Shown: positions 1-6,538 of the stretch, in pieces
Position numbering within the stretch: the stretch's first letter is position 1
Layout of the letters: every line of letters starts with the position of its first letter
NCBI GenBank assembly: GCA_021799715.1
Contig: JAJYZY010000099.1
Span: 1 to 8,811 of the forward strand
Length of the DNA stretch: 8,811 bases
Direction: 5' to 3'
Origin: Planctomycetota bacterium
GTDB lineage: Bacteria > Planctomycetota > Phycisphaerae > WQYP01
The notes under the pieces: generated by a model
Database searches by the model: none
What the model saw: only the letters and a program-made list of their open reading frames with translations
What the model was told of the DNA's origin: nothing
Program-made: the position numbers and the translations under genes

Positions 1-843
1 ACAGGTGCATCTTTGGCCGGAAGTGAGAAAGGCGGACACCAAGGCGGTGTACGCGGCCGCCCGATGGTTTGAGCTGTCCATAATCACCAGCGGGTTGTTG
101 CCGCCCATTTCCAGTGCCAACATGCGGTGCGGAAATTTCAATTGCCGACGCAACAATGCCTGCCCCGCGGCGACCGATCCGGTGAAGAAAACGGCATCAA
201 TTTCAGGATTATTGGATAACAGCTCGCCAACGGAACGGCCGCCCTGTATCAGATTCAGCACACCGGGGGGCAGGCCGGCTTCCCGCCAAACCTGGCACAT
301 GAATTCGCCAGTAAGCGGCGTTCTCTCACTGGGCTTGAAAACGATGGTATTCCCGGCCAGCAGCGCGGGAATGATGTGGCCATTGGGCAGATGTCCCGGC
401 ATATTAAACGGACCGAAGACTGCCGCTACGCCGTGCGGCTTGAAACGGGTGGCGGCAACCCCGTCACCGGTGTTGATGCGGGTTTCGGCCCGACGCGCGG
501 CCTGAGCCGCCAGGCTGTGATCAAGCTTGGCGATCATGGCGGAAACTTCGGTGTGCGTTTCCCAAAGTGGTCGCGCGGTTTCCAGGGCCATGATCCGGGC
601 CATGGATTCGGCACGGTCCTTCAGCCGTGCGGCGAAAGCGGCCGCGATTGCTTTTCTGTCCGCGACTTGCCATGCCGACAGGGCATTCCGCGCTGCCGCC
701 ACCGCCTGCTGAATTTGCCGTGCCGTTGCCGCCGCGCCTTGCCACAGCAACGTGTTATCCCATGGCGAACGGGATTCCATGGTTTCACCCTGACCGGCGA
801 CCAAGCGATCCCCAATCCATAAGCTGCCAATCTGAATGCTCAT
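1..843 (-). CDS. astD: N-succinylglutamate 5-semialdehyde dehydrogenase AstD (3' end missing)
   Basis: AstD oxidises N-succinylglutamate semialdehyde to N-succinylglutamate with NAD+, the fourth step of the AST arginine pathway, in the cytoplasm. The first 281 residues lie in the window; the frame stays open to base 1, so the C-terminal 40% or so (the E. coli protein has 492 residues) is outside. The aldehyde dehydrogenase family signature is clear: FGPFNMPGHLPNGHIIPALL in the middle, an FTGS nucleotide-binding segment, the catalytic Glu in LALEMGGNNP (about residue 245) and the catalytic Cys in SGQRCTC (about residue 279). Their 34-residue spacing equals that of E. coli AstD (243/277, from memory). 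The ATG at 843 shares ATGA with the astA stop and has GGGAG six bases upstream (854-850), so translation is probably coupled. Assignment to AstD rather than another aldehyde dehydrogenase rests on these motifs plus the adjoining astA. Confidence 0.95.
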   Translation of the reverse strand, partial: MSIQIGSLWIGDRLVAGQGETMESRSPWDNTLLWQGAAATARQIQQAVAAARNALSAWQVADRKAIAAAFAARLKDRAESMARIMALETARPLWETHTEVSAMIAKLDHSLAAQAARRAETRINTGDGVAATRFKPHGVAAVFGPFNMPGHLPNGHIIPALLAGNTIVFKPSERTPLTGEFMCQVWREAGLPPGVLNLIQGGRSVGELLSNNPEIDAVFFTGSVAAGQALLRRQLKFPHRMLALEMGGNNPLVIMDSSNHRAAAYTALVSAFLTSGQRCTC

Positions 844-1874
844 GGTGCACTCCCGGTTGCCCGCATGGGGACAAGCCGCACTGCATCACCGGGGGCAATA
901 TCCAATATGTCCGCTACTTGGGAATCCAGCTTGATGCTTTGGTCATCGACGCACTGAATTGCCGCTTTACACGCGCGAAACGCCATGCGGGCGTTGGACA
1001 CCAGATAATCTTCCGCGCCAAGCGGCAATGATGCGGTGCCGGCGAATATTGCCGTGCGGCTTTCGCGCACAGCGCGAATTTTGTTTATATCGCAGCCGTA
1101 AACGGCACCAGCTTCAAAAATATCGACCAGTTTTTCAAAAGTGAATCCCTCGTCAGTGAGAATTTTCAACGCCGGTTGCGTATCCGGATGCACCTTGCCG
1201 ATCACCTGCTGGGCGGCCGGGGGAAGCAATGGAACATACAAAGGATATTTGGGCATTAAGTTGGCGATGAATTCTTTATCGGCCATGGTCAGGTAATCCG
1301 CCTGCGGGAAATCGACATCAAAAAAATGCCGGCCCACGGCATCCCAGAAAGCCGAGCGGCCCTGCGTGTCAATGACACCGCGCATTTCCGCGATAACGTG
1401 TGGATCAAAGCGTTGCGGGCATTGGGCCATGAAAAGAAAGCGGACCAGGGATAAAAAGCGGCCATTGCCATTCTTGCGCCATTGCGGCAGAAGAAAAAGA
1501 CTGCCGACAATAGCGGGACCGTCATAACTGATGGTCAATTCGAGGATCGGGATATATTTATCCACGTTTAACATGGCGCTGCAATGGCGCTCTTCCCGCA
1601 GACGATAACTGTAAAATGGATCAAAACCGCCAACTTTGGAAACCACGCCGCACACCCCCACGGCACGCCGGGAATCTGTATCGTCCAATACGAATAAATA
1701 TGTTTCACCACGCGGCTTATCCACTTTCAAACTGAAGGCCAGTTCACTTTCCTCAATGCGGCGCTGCAGCACTGCGCGGTTTGGCGGCAACGTGGTCATG
1801 CCGTAACCGGTCTGGCCGGCAAGATCAAACAGGGCGTCGAGGTCGGCGGCGCGAATCGGGCGGATAAACACCAT
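840..1874 (-). CDS. astA: Arginine N-succinyltransferase AstA
   Basis: AstA transfers the succinyl group of succinyl-CoA to the alpha-amino group of L-arginine and so commits arginine to the AST pathway. The protein has 344 residues, the usual family length, and matches AstA from end to end: IRPIRAADLDAL at the N terminus, then TTLPPN, QWRKNGNGRFLSLVRFLFMA, VIAEMRGVID, FWDAVGRHFFDVDF with LMPKYPLY, VIGKVHPDT, GFTFEKLVDIFEAG, and a C-terminal APGDAVRLV. An in-frame ATG two codons earlier (1880) would abut TGGAGA (1886-1881) with no spacer. The ATG at 1874 lies six bases after it and is preferred; it gives MVFIRPI, much like the E. coli start. The gap to the astC-like stop is 12 bases, and the stop overlaps astD by four bases. 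A single astA copy is seen, not the paired alpha/beta genes of Pseudomonas. Confidence 0.96.
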   Translation of the reverse strand: MVFIRPIRAADLDALFDLAGQTGYGMTTLPPNRAVLQRRIEESELAFSLKVDKPRGETYLFVLDDTDSRRAVGVCGVVSKVGGFDPFYSYRLREERHCSAMLNVDKYIPILELTISYDGPAIVGSLFLLPQWRKNGNGRFLSLVRFLFMAQCPQRFDPHVIAEMRGVIDTQGRSAFWDAVGRHFFDVDFPQADYLTMADKEFIANLMPKYPLYVPLLPPAAQQVIGKVHPDTQPALKILTDEGFTFEKLVDIFEAGAVYGCDINKIRAVRESRTAIFAGTASLPLGAEDYLVSNARMAFRACKAAIQCVDDQSIKLDSQVADILDIAPGDAVRLVPMRATGSAP

Positions 1875-1886
1875 ACGCATTCTCCA

Positions 1887-3278
1887 TCAGTTGTCGGCAC
1901 ACGCCAGAAGGGTTGATTCAAGAATTTGACATACTGTTTCGATGTCCGGTTCCGTGACCACCGGTACCGGCGGCAACATGCGTATGCGGGCGGGCTGGCT
2001 GCCGGCATAAAACGCGATAACGCCGGAATCGAATAACGTTTTCAAAACCAGCCTGGCTTTCATTTCCGAGCCATCCAGGGGGGTAAACGCGATCATGGCT
2101 CCGATGCCGAATGGGCCGCTTATCAGGTGCGGGTGGCGCGTGGAAATTCTTTTCAGACGCTCAATGAACACATCATGAATGCGCATGTTGCGGCCGTGCG
2201 CGCCAAACAGATCACCCTCCAACATGTTGTTGAGAATTACTTTTGCCGCCTCAATGGCGGATGCCGCCGCAGTAAACGTCTGGCTTAACAGGCCCGGCCG
2301 TGGTTTGAATGCGGGGGTAAAAAGCGTGGCGCACAGTTGGGTGAGTTTTCCAACCGTGACCACATCCGCCCAGGATGACAGATCAAAATGTTGAAACGCG
2401 AACGGGCGGCTGGTGCGGCCAAAGGTTTGTATTTCATCAAACCATACGGCAATGTCTCCGGCTTTTAATTCAGTCAGCAACGCCAGAAAGAAATCATGAT
2501 CGCCAACCCAATAGCCGCCTTCACCCAGAATCAGTTCAATGCACATTGCGGCATGTTGGCCCGGATACCGGTTCAAATATGCCCGCAACGCGGCCACAGC
2601 TCGTCCGGTGCTTCCCCTGGGATCCGCAGAATCAAAAAAAGGCACGTAATCCACCGCCAGAGTTGTTGGCAATCCGGCGCGATATTGCGGTTTATCGGTT
2701 ATTTGCGACAAGGCCATCGTGCGACCGCAAAAGCCATGCTCAAAAGCCAATATCCGCGTGCTTCCGGGTTTATGCTGGAATGCAAGCTTCAGGGCATTTT
2801 CATTGGCCATCGCACCGCTGGTGGTTAGAAAGCAATGTTCCAACCTGGATCTCGCGGACCGGGCCAACTGCAGCAATAGCGATTCGACAGCAAGCGAATC
2901 CGTGTTTTGCTGCAAATTGCCCTGCATCACCGTGTCGGAAAGCGCGGCGGTAACGCCGCTTTGCAAAAGTTCTGGGCTCCCATGGCCCAGAAAATGCACG
3001 CCGATGCCGCTGATGAAGTCATATTTCACACTGCCGTCGGCAAGTTCCACCAGAGCGCCACGCCCCATGCCGCTGCCAAGATATGGAAAGTACAGTCCGC
3101 CGGCACGAGCCTGGGAAAACTCCTCGATAAGCCGGGCGTAATCCACAGCCCGCGCCGGATCGGCAGGTTTAATGCCCGTAAGCTTCTTTTGATGATCGCG
3201 CAAAGCCGCCGCCAAAAGTTCCCGGGCTTCCAGCACGCGCGGATCGGTTGCCAGTTGCTCTGCGATTAAAGCTGCCAT
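1887..3278 (-). CDS. Class III PLP aminotransferase in the astC position (putative succinylornithine transaminase)
   Basis: By position this enzyme should convert N-succinylornithine and 2-oxoglutarate to N-succinylglutamate semialdehyde and glutamate. It is clearly a fold type I, class III aminotransferase: TTSGAMANENALKLAF (about residues 152-167), GEGG (262-265), DEIQTFGRT (281-289, the Asp that holds the pyridine nitrogen) and the PLP Lys in TVGKLTQ (about residue 311). It is not a typical AstC/ArgD. It has 463 residues rather than about 400, has an extra N-terminal helical region of some 60 residues, reads SGAMANEN where AstC has SGAEANE, and reads SQTFTAAAS where AstC has HGTTYGGNP. The SGAMANENALK segment is closer in style to lysine 6-aminotransferases. 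The frame is open from a TTG at 3284, but GGAGG at 3289-3285 sits six bases before the ATG at 3278, which I take as the start. First gene of the operon. The family is certain; the exact substrate is inferred from context. Confidence 0.85.
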   Translation of the reverse strand: MAALIAEQLATDPRVLEARELLAAALRDHQKKLTGIKPADPARAVDYARLIEEFSQARAGGLYFPYLGSGMGRGALVELADGSVKYDFISGIGVHFLGHGSPELLQSGVTAALSDTVMQGNLQQNTDSLAVESLLLQLARSARSRLEHCFLTTSGAMANENALKLAFQHKPGSTRILAFEHGFCGRTMALSQITDKPQYRAGLPTTLAVDYVPFFDSADPRGSTGRAVAALRAYLNRYPGQHAAMCIELILGEGGYWVGDHDFFLALLTELKAGDIAVWFDEIQTFGRTSRPFAFQHFDLSSWADVVTVGKLTQLCATLFTPAFKPRPGLLSQTFTAAASAIEAAKVILNNMLEGDLFGAHGRNMRIHDVFIERLKRISTRHPHLISGPFGIGAMIAFTPLDGSEMKARLVLKTLFDSGVIAFYAGSQPARIRMLPPVPVVTEPDIETVCQILESTLLACADN

Positions 3279-3316
3279 AACCAACCTCCGGCCGTTGCCG
3301 CATCCGTGACCTATGT

Positions 3317-3345
3317 ATTGTATCGGCTAATTGCGCTCCGGCGCA
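3317..3345 (-). promoter_or_regulatory. Possible promoter of the ast operon
   Basis: TACAAT (3322-3317 on the minus strand) is one base from the -10 consensus and lies about 39 bases before the astC-like ATG. There is no good -35 box at 17 bases (TGCGCC). Instead a dyad, TGCGC-TCCG-GCGCA (3332-3345), covers the spacer and -35 region, where an activator or repressor could bind. A similar block, CGATTACAATAC, occurs in front of ricT. This is pattern reading only. Confidence 0.25.
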
Positions 3346-3385
3346 TATTGGCATATCGATTATTGGCCGCGGGGTGCGCCGGAGG

Positions 3386-3431
3386 CATCATGATGTCATG
3401 GCTGAAATTTCCGGTGCCCGCTGCGCAGCGG
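3386..3431. repeat. Cluster of perfect palindromes in the glycosylase-ast gap
   Basis: The gene-free stretch 3279-3431 holds CATCATGATG (3386-3395), GAAATTTC (3404-3411) and the 14-base perfect palindrome CCGCTGCGCAGCGG (3418-3431). The last starts directly after the glycosylase stop codon. As RNA it can form a short hairpin, but no T-run follows on the minus strand, so it is not a classical terminator. The palindromes could be protein-binding sites for the ast operon or a processing/stabilising hairpin at the glycosylase mRNA end. Confidence 0.4.
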
Positions 3432-3989
3432 CTATGTGATGGCCACAAACCGCAATGGAGCATCTTTCCATTCACCGGCGTAATCAATTCCGATGCGCGG
3501 CGTCGTGATTGTTTCCAGGTGATATTGCCAATCTTTTACAATGTACAGATCATCGCCGGTCAGATCCAGACCGCGATCGGCCAGTGTGATGTCAAATGCC
3601 CGCGCCAATTTTCCGGGACCGGAAAGCGACACGTTCCAACGATCCATCGGCTCGGCTCCGCGCAACAGTACGGCCTGGGCATCGCCTTCCGCCGCGGTAA
3701 CAATATTGAGCATGTGATACATGCCATAGATCAGATAGACATACGCATAGCCGGGCGGGCCGAACATGATTTCAGTGCGGCGCGTGCGGCCTTTGGAGGC
3801 GTGGCATGCCAGATCATGCGTACCCACATAAGCCTCCGTTTCCGTCAGCAATGCCGCGCGCCGCACCCCATTGATCGTGCGCACCAGTACGGCACCAATC
3901 AATTCTCTGGCCACGGTCTCCGCGCTGCGGCCGAAAAACGCCCGGTCGGGTTTTACGCCGCGATATTGGGCAAATGCCAGTACTTTCAT
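3432..3989 (-). CDS. 3-methyladenine DNA glycosylase, AAG/MPG family
   Basis: A monofunctional base-excision glycosylase that removes alkylated purines such as 3-methyladenine and leaves an abasic site. The 185-residue protein matches the AAG/MPG family over its whole length. Aligned by eye to human AAG it keeps the catalytic Glu in TETEAY (E52, human E125), the base-stacking Tyr and His of the pocket (Y54, H63; human Y127, H136), the second Tyr of YVY (Y85, human Y159), the Asn of MLNIV (N95, human N169) and the Arg of VLLRGAEP (R110, human R182). The frame is open further upstream to 4100, but that extra part has no family similarity. The ATG at 3989 has GGAG (4001-3998) eight bases before it and gives the family's normal N terminus; an ATG at 4010 is a weaker alternative. 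It is divergent from the aminotransferase at 4152 and looks like a single-gene unit, upstream of but functionally unrelated to the ast operon. Confidence 0.94.
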   Translation of the reverse strand: MKVLAFAQYRGVKPDRAFFGRSAETVARELIGAVLVRTINGVRRAALLTETEAYVGTHDLACHASKGRTRRTEIMFGPPGYAYVYLIYGMYHMLNIVTAAEGDAQAVLLRGAEPMDRWNVSLSGPGKLARAFDITLADRGLDLTGDDLYIVKDWQYHLETITTPRIGIDYAGEWKDAPLRFVAIT

Positions 3990-4084
3990 GGCCAAGGCTC
4001 CATTATTCATGCCACCGGGGAAACAGTTTATCGGGCAGGATAAGCATACAATATTCCCCGCGAGATGCTGAAAATGACCATTTT

Positions 4085-4113
4085 TTGCTTCCACCGCCAA
4101 CTGCGATTAAAAT
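4085..4113 (+). promoter_or_regulatory. Candidate promoter for the class IV aminotransferase
   Basis: TTGCTT (4085-4090) and TAAAAT (4108-4113) are separated by exactly 17 bases. The -10 matches the sigma-70 consensus at five of six positions and the -35 at three. Start of transcription would fall near 4120, about 30 bases before the ATG at 4152. The site lies in the 162-base region between two divergent genes. Confidence 0.4.
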
Positions 4114-4151
4114 ATCAGGTTCGGTATTGGTTGTGAACAGGCGGTCCGGTT

Positions 4152-5069
4152 ATGAGTAAAACGGTGTGGATGGATGGTCGGCTGGTTCCCATGGAACAGG
4201 CGGCTGTGAGCGTTTTTGATCATGGACTGCTTTATGGGGATGGAGTATTTGAGGGCTTGAGGCAATACAACGGCCGCGTGTTCCGGATGGCGGATCATCT
4301 CAAGCGGCTGTATAACTCGGCAAAAGCCATACGACTGGAAATACCGCTTTCAGCGCACGATATGGGCGAAGCGGTATCTGCGACATTGCAAGCCAATAAG
4401 CTCACGGATTCATATATCCGGCTGCTGGTGACGCGCGGGATCGGGGCGCTGGGCATATCCCCGGCCACATGCAGCAAGCCTTCGATTTTTATTATTGCCG
4501 ATGCCATTAAGATGTATGCGGAGGAAACCTACCGCAACGGCATGGCGATCATTACCGCCAGCACCCCGCGAATCGCCGCGGCGGCCCTGTCGCCGAAAAT
4601 AAAGAGTCTCAATTACCTCAATAACATCATGGCCAAATGGGAAGCCATAGACGCCGGGGTGCCCGAGGCGGTCATGCTTAACCCGCTGGGATTTATATGC
4701 GAATGCACGGCGGATAATATTTTCATCGTGCGGGACGGCCAATTGCTGACACCCGCGGAAGAAAGCGGCATTCTGCTGGGCATTACGCGCGAGGTGGTAC
4801 TGGAGCTTGCGGTATCGGCGGGAATTCCAACCCGCCAGACCAACCTGACCCGCTATGATTTATACACCGCCGATGAATGTTTTCTTACCGGCACGGGCGC
4901 TGAAGTCGTACCGGTTACCAGTGTGGACAAACGGATGATAGGCGACGGAAAAGTCGGGCCTATCACGCGGAACCTCACCGGCGCGTTTCATGATTACGCG
5001 CGTAACGGCGGCAACACGGGGGCGCACGCGGTTATCGCGGCGCGGAGCCAACTGGGCACGGGCGTATAA
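4152..5069 (+). CDS. ilvE: Branched-chain amino acid aminotransferase (class IV)
   Basis: A fold type IV PLP aminotransferase, most likely the enzyme that interconverts leucine, isoleucine and valine with their 2-oxo acids, using 2-oxoglutarate/glutamate. The 305-residue protein shows the family landmarks in order: an N-terminal VWMDGRLVP strand, GLLYGDGVFEGLRQYNGRVF (25-44), the PLP Lys in SPKIKSLNYLNNIMAKWEA (K151), ECTADNIF (184-191), GILLGITREVVLEL (206-219) with the phosphate-binding turn, and TGTGAEVVPV (256-265). GVFEGLR and KSLNYLNN favour the branched-chain type over D-alanine transaminase or aminodeoxychorismate lyase, but the three are close and the symbol is a best call. AGGCGG (4139-4144) lies seven bases before the ATG. 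The gene is closed by a strong terminator, so it appears to be transcribed alone. The last 20 or so residues are an unconserved tail. Confidence 0.88.
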   Translation: MSKTVWMDGRLVPMEQAAVSVFDHGLLYGDGVFEGLRQYNGRVFRMADHLKRLYNSAKAIRLEIPLSAHDMGEAVSATLQANKLTDSYIRLLVTRGIGALGISPATCSKPSIFIIADAIKMYAEETYRNGMAIITASTPRIAAAALSPKIKSLNYLNNIMAKWEAIDAGVPEAVMLNPLGFICECTADNIFIVRDGQLLTPAEESGILLGITREVVLELAVSAGIPTRQTNLTRYDLYTADECFLTGTGAEVVPVTSVDKRMIGDGKVGPITRNLTGAFHDYARNGGNTGAHAVIAARSQLGTGV

Positions 5070-5071
5070 AT

Positions 5072-5096
5072 CCGGCGGGCTTTCACCGCTGGTTTT
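5072..5096 (+). terminator. Rho-independent terminator after the class IV aminotransferase
   Basis: A seven-pair stem (CCGGCGG 5072-5078 with CCGCTGG 5086-5092, one G-U pair) with a seven-base loop is followed at once by TTTT (5093-5096). It begins two bases after the stop codon. It separates the aminotransferase from the ricT-like gene. Confidence 0.75.
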
Positions 5097-5115
5097 AATC
5101 CGGCCGGAAGGCGAT

Positions 5116-5121
5116 TACAAT
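5116..5121 (+). promoter_or_regulatory. Possible -10 element of the ricT-like gene
   Basis: TACAAT (5116-5121) lies about 60 bases before the ricT-like ATG, in the short gap after the terminator. The block CGATTACAATAC resembles CGATACAATAC in front of the ast operon. The -35 at the right distance (TTTTAA, 5093-5098) is weak and overlaps the terminator T-run. Confidence 0.3.
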
Positions 5122-5179
5122 ACGCAATGATGGATGTTGTTGACCTTGCCGTGCGCAGAACTTGATCGGACGAAAAGCC

Positions 5180-6463
5180 ATGCCGATTTCGCTGGAAATT
5201 ATGCCGTTGGATCCGGTGGAACCCCCGCCGCCGCCGCCAAAGACCATGGTGGTGCGTTACGGCTACCTGAAACTGATCGGTGAATTTCAAAGCGACATCA
5301 AGGAAAAGGTGGGTTGCGGCTCGCGGGTGGTAGTGCGGACGAGCCGGGGTGTGGAAATGGCGGAGATGCTCACCACGGTATGTGGGAACGGCGGTTGCAA
5401 TAAATCCATTACACGGGAAACACTGCTGAATTACATTGATCAATCCGGCGGGAGGGATTTTCCATTTTCCGACAGCGGCCGGGTACTCCGCCTGGCGACG
5501 CCGCAGGATATGTCGGAGCAGCAGCGGTTGGACAGCCAGCGGGGGGAATATCTGAAAATTTCGCGCAGTATGGTGGAAGTGCACCGCGTGCCGATGAAAA
5601 TCGTGGATGTGGAATTTCTGCTGGGCGGCGAAAAAGTTGTTTTTTATTTTGTCAGCGAACATCGGGTGGATTTCCGGTCACTGGTGCGGGACATGGCGCA
5701 TCAGCTCCATGCGCGGATTGATCTGCGTCAGGTTGGCGCGCGGGATGAGGCGCGGCTGGTAGCGGATTATGAAAAGTGCGGCCAGCATTGCTGCTGCAAA
5801 CAGTTTCTCAAGGTGCTCACTCCCATTTCCATGCGCGCCGCCAAAGTGCAGAAGGCCACGCTTGATCCCGCGAAAATCAGCGGCCGATGCGGTAGGCTTA
5901 TGTGCTGCCTGCGTTATGAAGATGAAACCTATGAGGATTTGCGCAAGCGCCTGCCACGGAAACATTCACGCGTGCGCACCGCGAATGGGGAAGCCTGGGT
6001 GCTGGACGGACAGATCCTCACCCAACTGGTGTTGGTGGAATATGACAACGGCAATCAGGCAGCAGTGCCGATGGAAAGCATTGAGGCCTTTGATCTGGCC
6101 AAACCGTTGAATGCCAGCGGACGGACAATGCAATTTCCCGGCGACGGCCAGGATGCCGCCCCGGAATTGCCTCGGCGCGGCCCGGAAAATCTTAAACCCA
6201 CCGCGCCGGGGCCGATGCGCGGCAGCGCCAGGCAAGACGCGAAGGCTCCCCCATCGCAGGGGCACCGCGACCCGAAAAATCCCAACGCCCTGCCGATGCG
6301 CAATACCGGCGGCAATAACAACAGTAATCGCGGCAACAACAATCGAGGCGAGCGCGGCCCCCGGCAGGCCCCGCCGCGCCGTGGAGATCAACAACCTCCG
6401 CGCCGCAGTCCATCCGCGGATGCCGATGCGCAATCGCCTAAACCGCCGCCGAAGGAACCGTAA
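5180..6463 (+). CDS. ricT: RicT/YaaT-like PSP1-domain protein with disordered C-terminal tail
   Basis: Homologue of Bacillus RicT (YaaT), a PSP1-domain protein that with RicA and RicF forms an iron-sulfur complex steering RNase Y-dependent mRNA maturation; its partners in this lineage are unknown. The 427-residue protein has a Pro-rich start with six consecutive Pro (15-20), the conserved core from about 23 to 315 (VVRYGYLKLIGEF, KVVFYFVSEHRVDFRSLVRD, ARIDLRQVGARDEARLV) and two Cys motifs: CGQHCCC (C200, C205, C206 in the usual places plus an extra C204) and CGRLMCC (C237, C242, C243), which are likely Fe-S ligands. Residues from about 320 to the end are low-complexity, rich in Pro, Arg, Asn and Gly (e.g. 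NNNSNRGNNNRGERG), and absent from Bacillus YaaT, which has about 275 residues. The frame is open from a TTG at 5162; the ATG at 5180 with an upstream GGA is preferred. It is followed by the EVE gene after 75 bases, with no terminator between. Confidence 0.9.
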   Translation: MPISLEIMPLDPVEPPPPPPKTMVVRYGYLKLIGEFQSDIKEKVGCGSRVVVRTSRGVEMAEMLTTVCGNGGCNKSITRETLLNYIDQSGGRDFPFSDSGRVLRLATPQDMSEQQRLDSQRGEYLKISRSMVEVHRVPMKIVDVEFLLGGEKVVFYFVSEHRVDFRSLVRDMAHQLHARIDLRQVGARDEARLVADYEKCGQHCCCKQFLKVLTPISMRAAKVQKATLDPAKISGRCGRLMCCLRYEDETYEDLRKRLPRKHSRVRTANGEAWVLDGQILTQLVLVEYDNGNQAAVPMESIEAFDLAKPLNASGRTMQFPGDGQDAAPELPRRGPENLKPTAPGPMRGSARQDAKAPPSQGHRDPKNPNALPMRNTGGNNNSNRGNNNRGERGPRQAPPRRGDQQPPRRSPSADADAQSPKPPPKEP

Positions 6464-6525
6464 AACATCTCTCATCCCATGCGCGGCGGCACACATTTAA
6501 GCCAATCGCTTATTGACATAGAAAC

Positions 6526-6531
6526 AAGGGG
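6526..6531 (+). promoter_or_regulatory. Ribosome binding site deciding the EVE gene start
   Basis: AAGGGG lies seven bases before the ATG at 6539. It fixes the start at MAKWLVKTEP, where EVE-family similarity begins, instead of the earlier in-frame ATG at 6479. Confidence 0.7.
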
Positions 6532-6538
6532 AATATTC

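Noticed and set aside
2375..2953. Plus-strand open frame antisense to the astC-like gene
   Set aside because: The opposite strand encodes a complete class III aminotransferase; this translation is Cys/Arg/Pro-rich and shows no motif.
3418..3431. 14-base palindrome as a rho-independent terminator of the glycosylase gene
   Set aside because: No T-run follows on the minus strand, and the stem would be only five to six pairs with a tiny loop.
3306..4043. Long plus-strand open frame (245 codons) over the glycosylase gene
   Set aside because: It is antisense to a gene with a full set of conserved active-site residues, and its translation has no recognisable domain; it is a by-product of GC-rich codon use.
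5127..5165. 12-codon mini-ORF (MMDVVDLAVRRT) just upstream of ricT, possibly a leader peptide
   Set aside because: There is no ribosome binding site at a proper distance, no run of regulatory codons and no alternative hairpins; most likely chance.
5966..6496. Minus-strand open frame over the 3' end of the ricT-like gene
   Set aside because: It arises from the low-complexity, GC-rich tail region of ricT and has no domain features or ribosome binding site.
6513..6518. Perfect TTGACA before the EVE gene as a promoter -35 box
   Set aside because: At 16-18 bases downstream the would-be -10 falls on the EVE start codon and does not resemble TATAAT.
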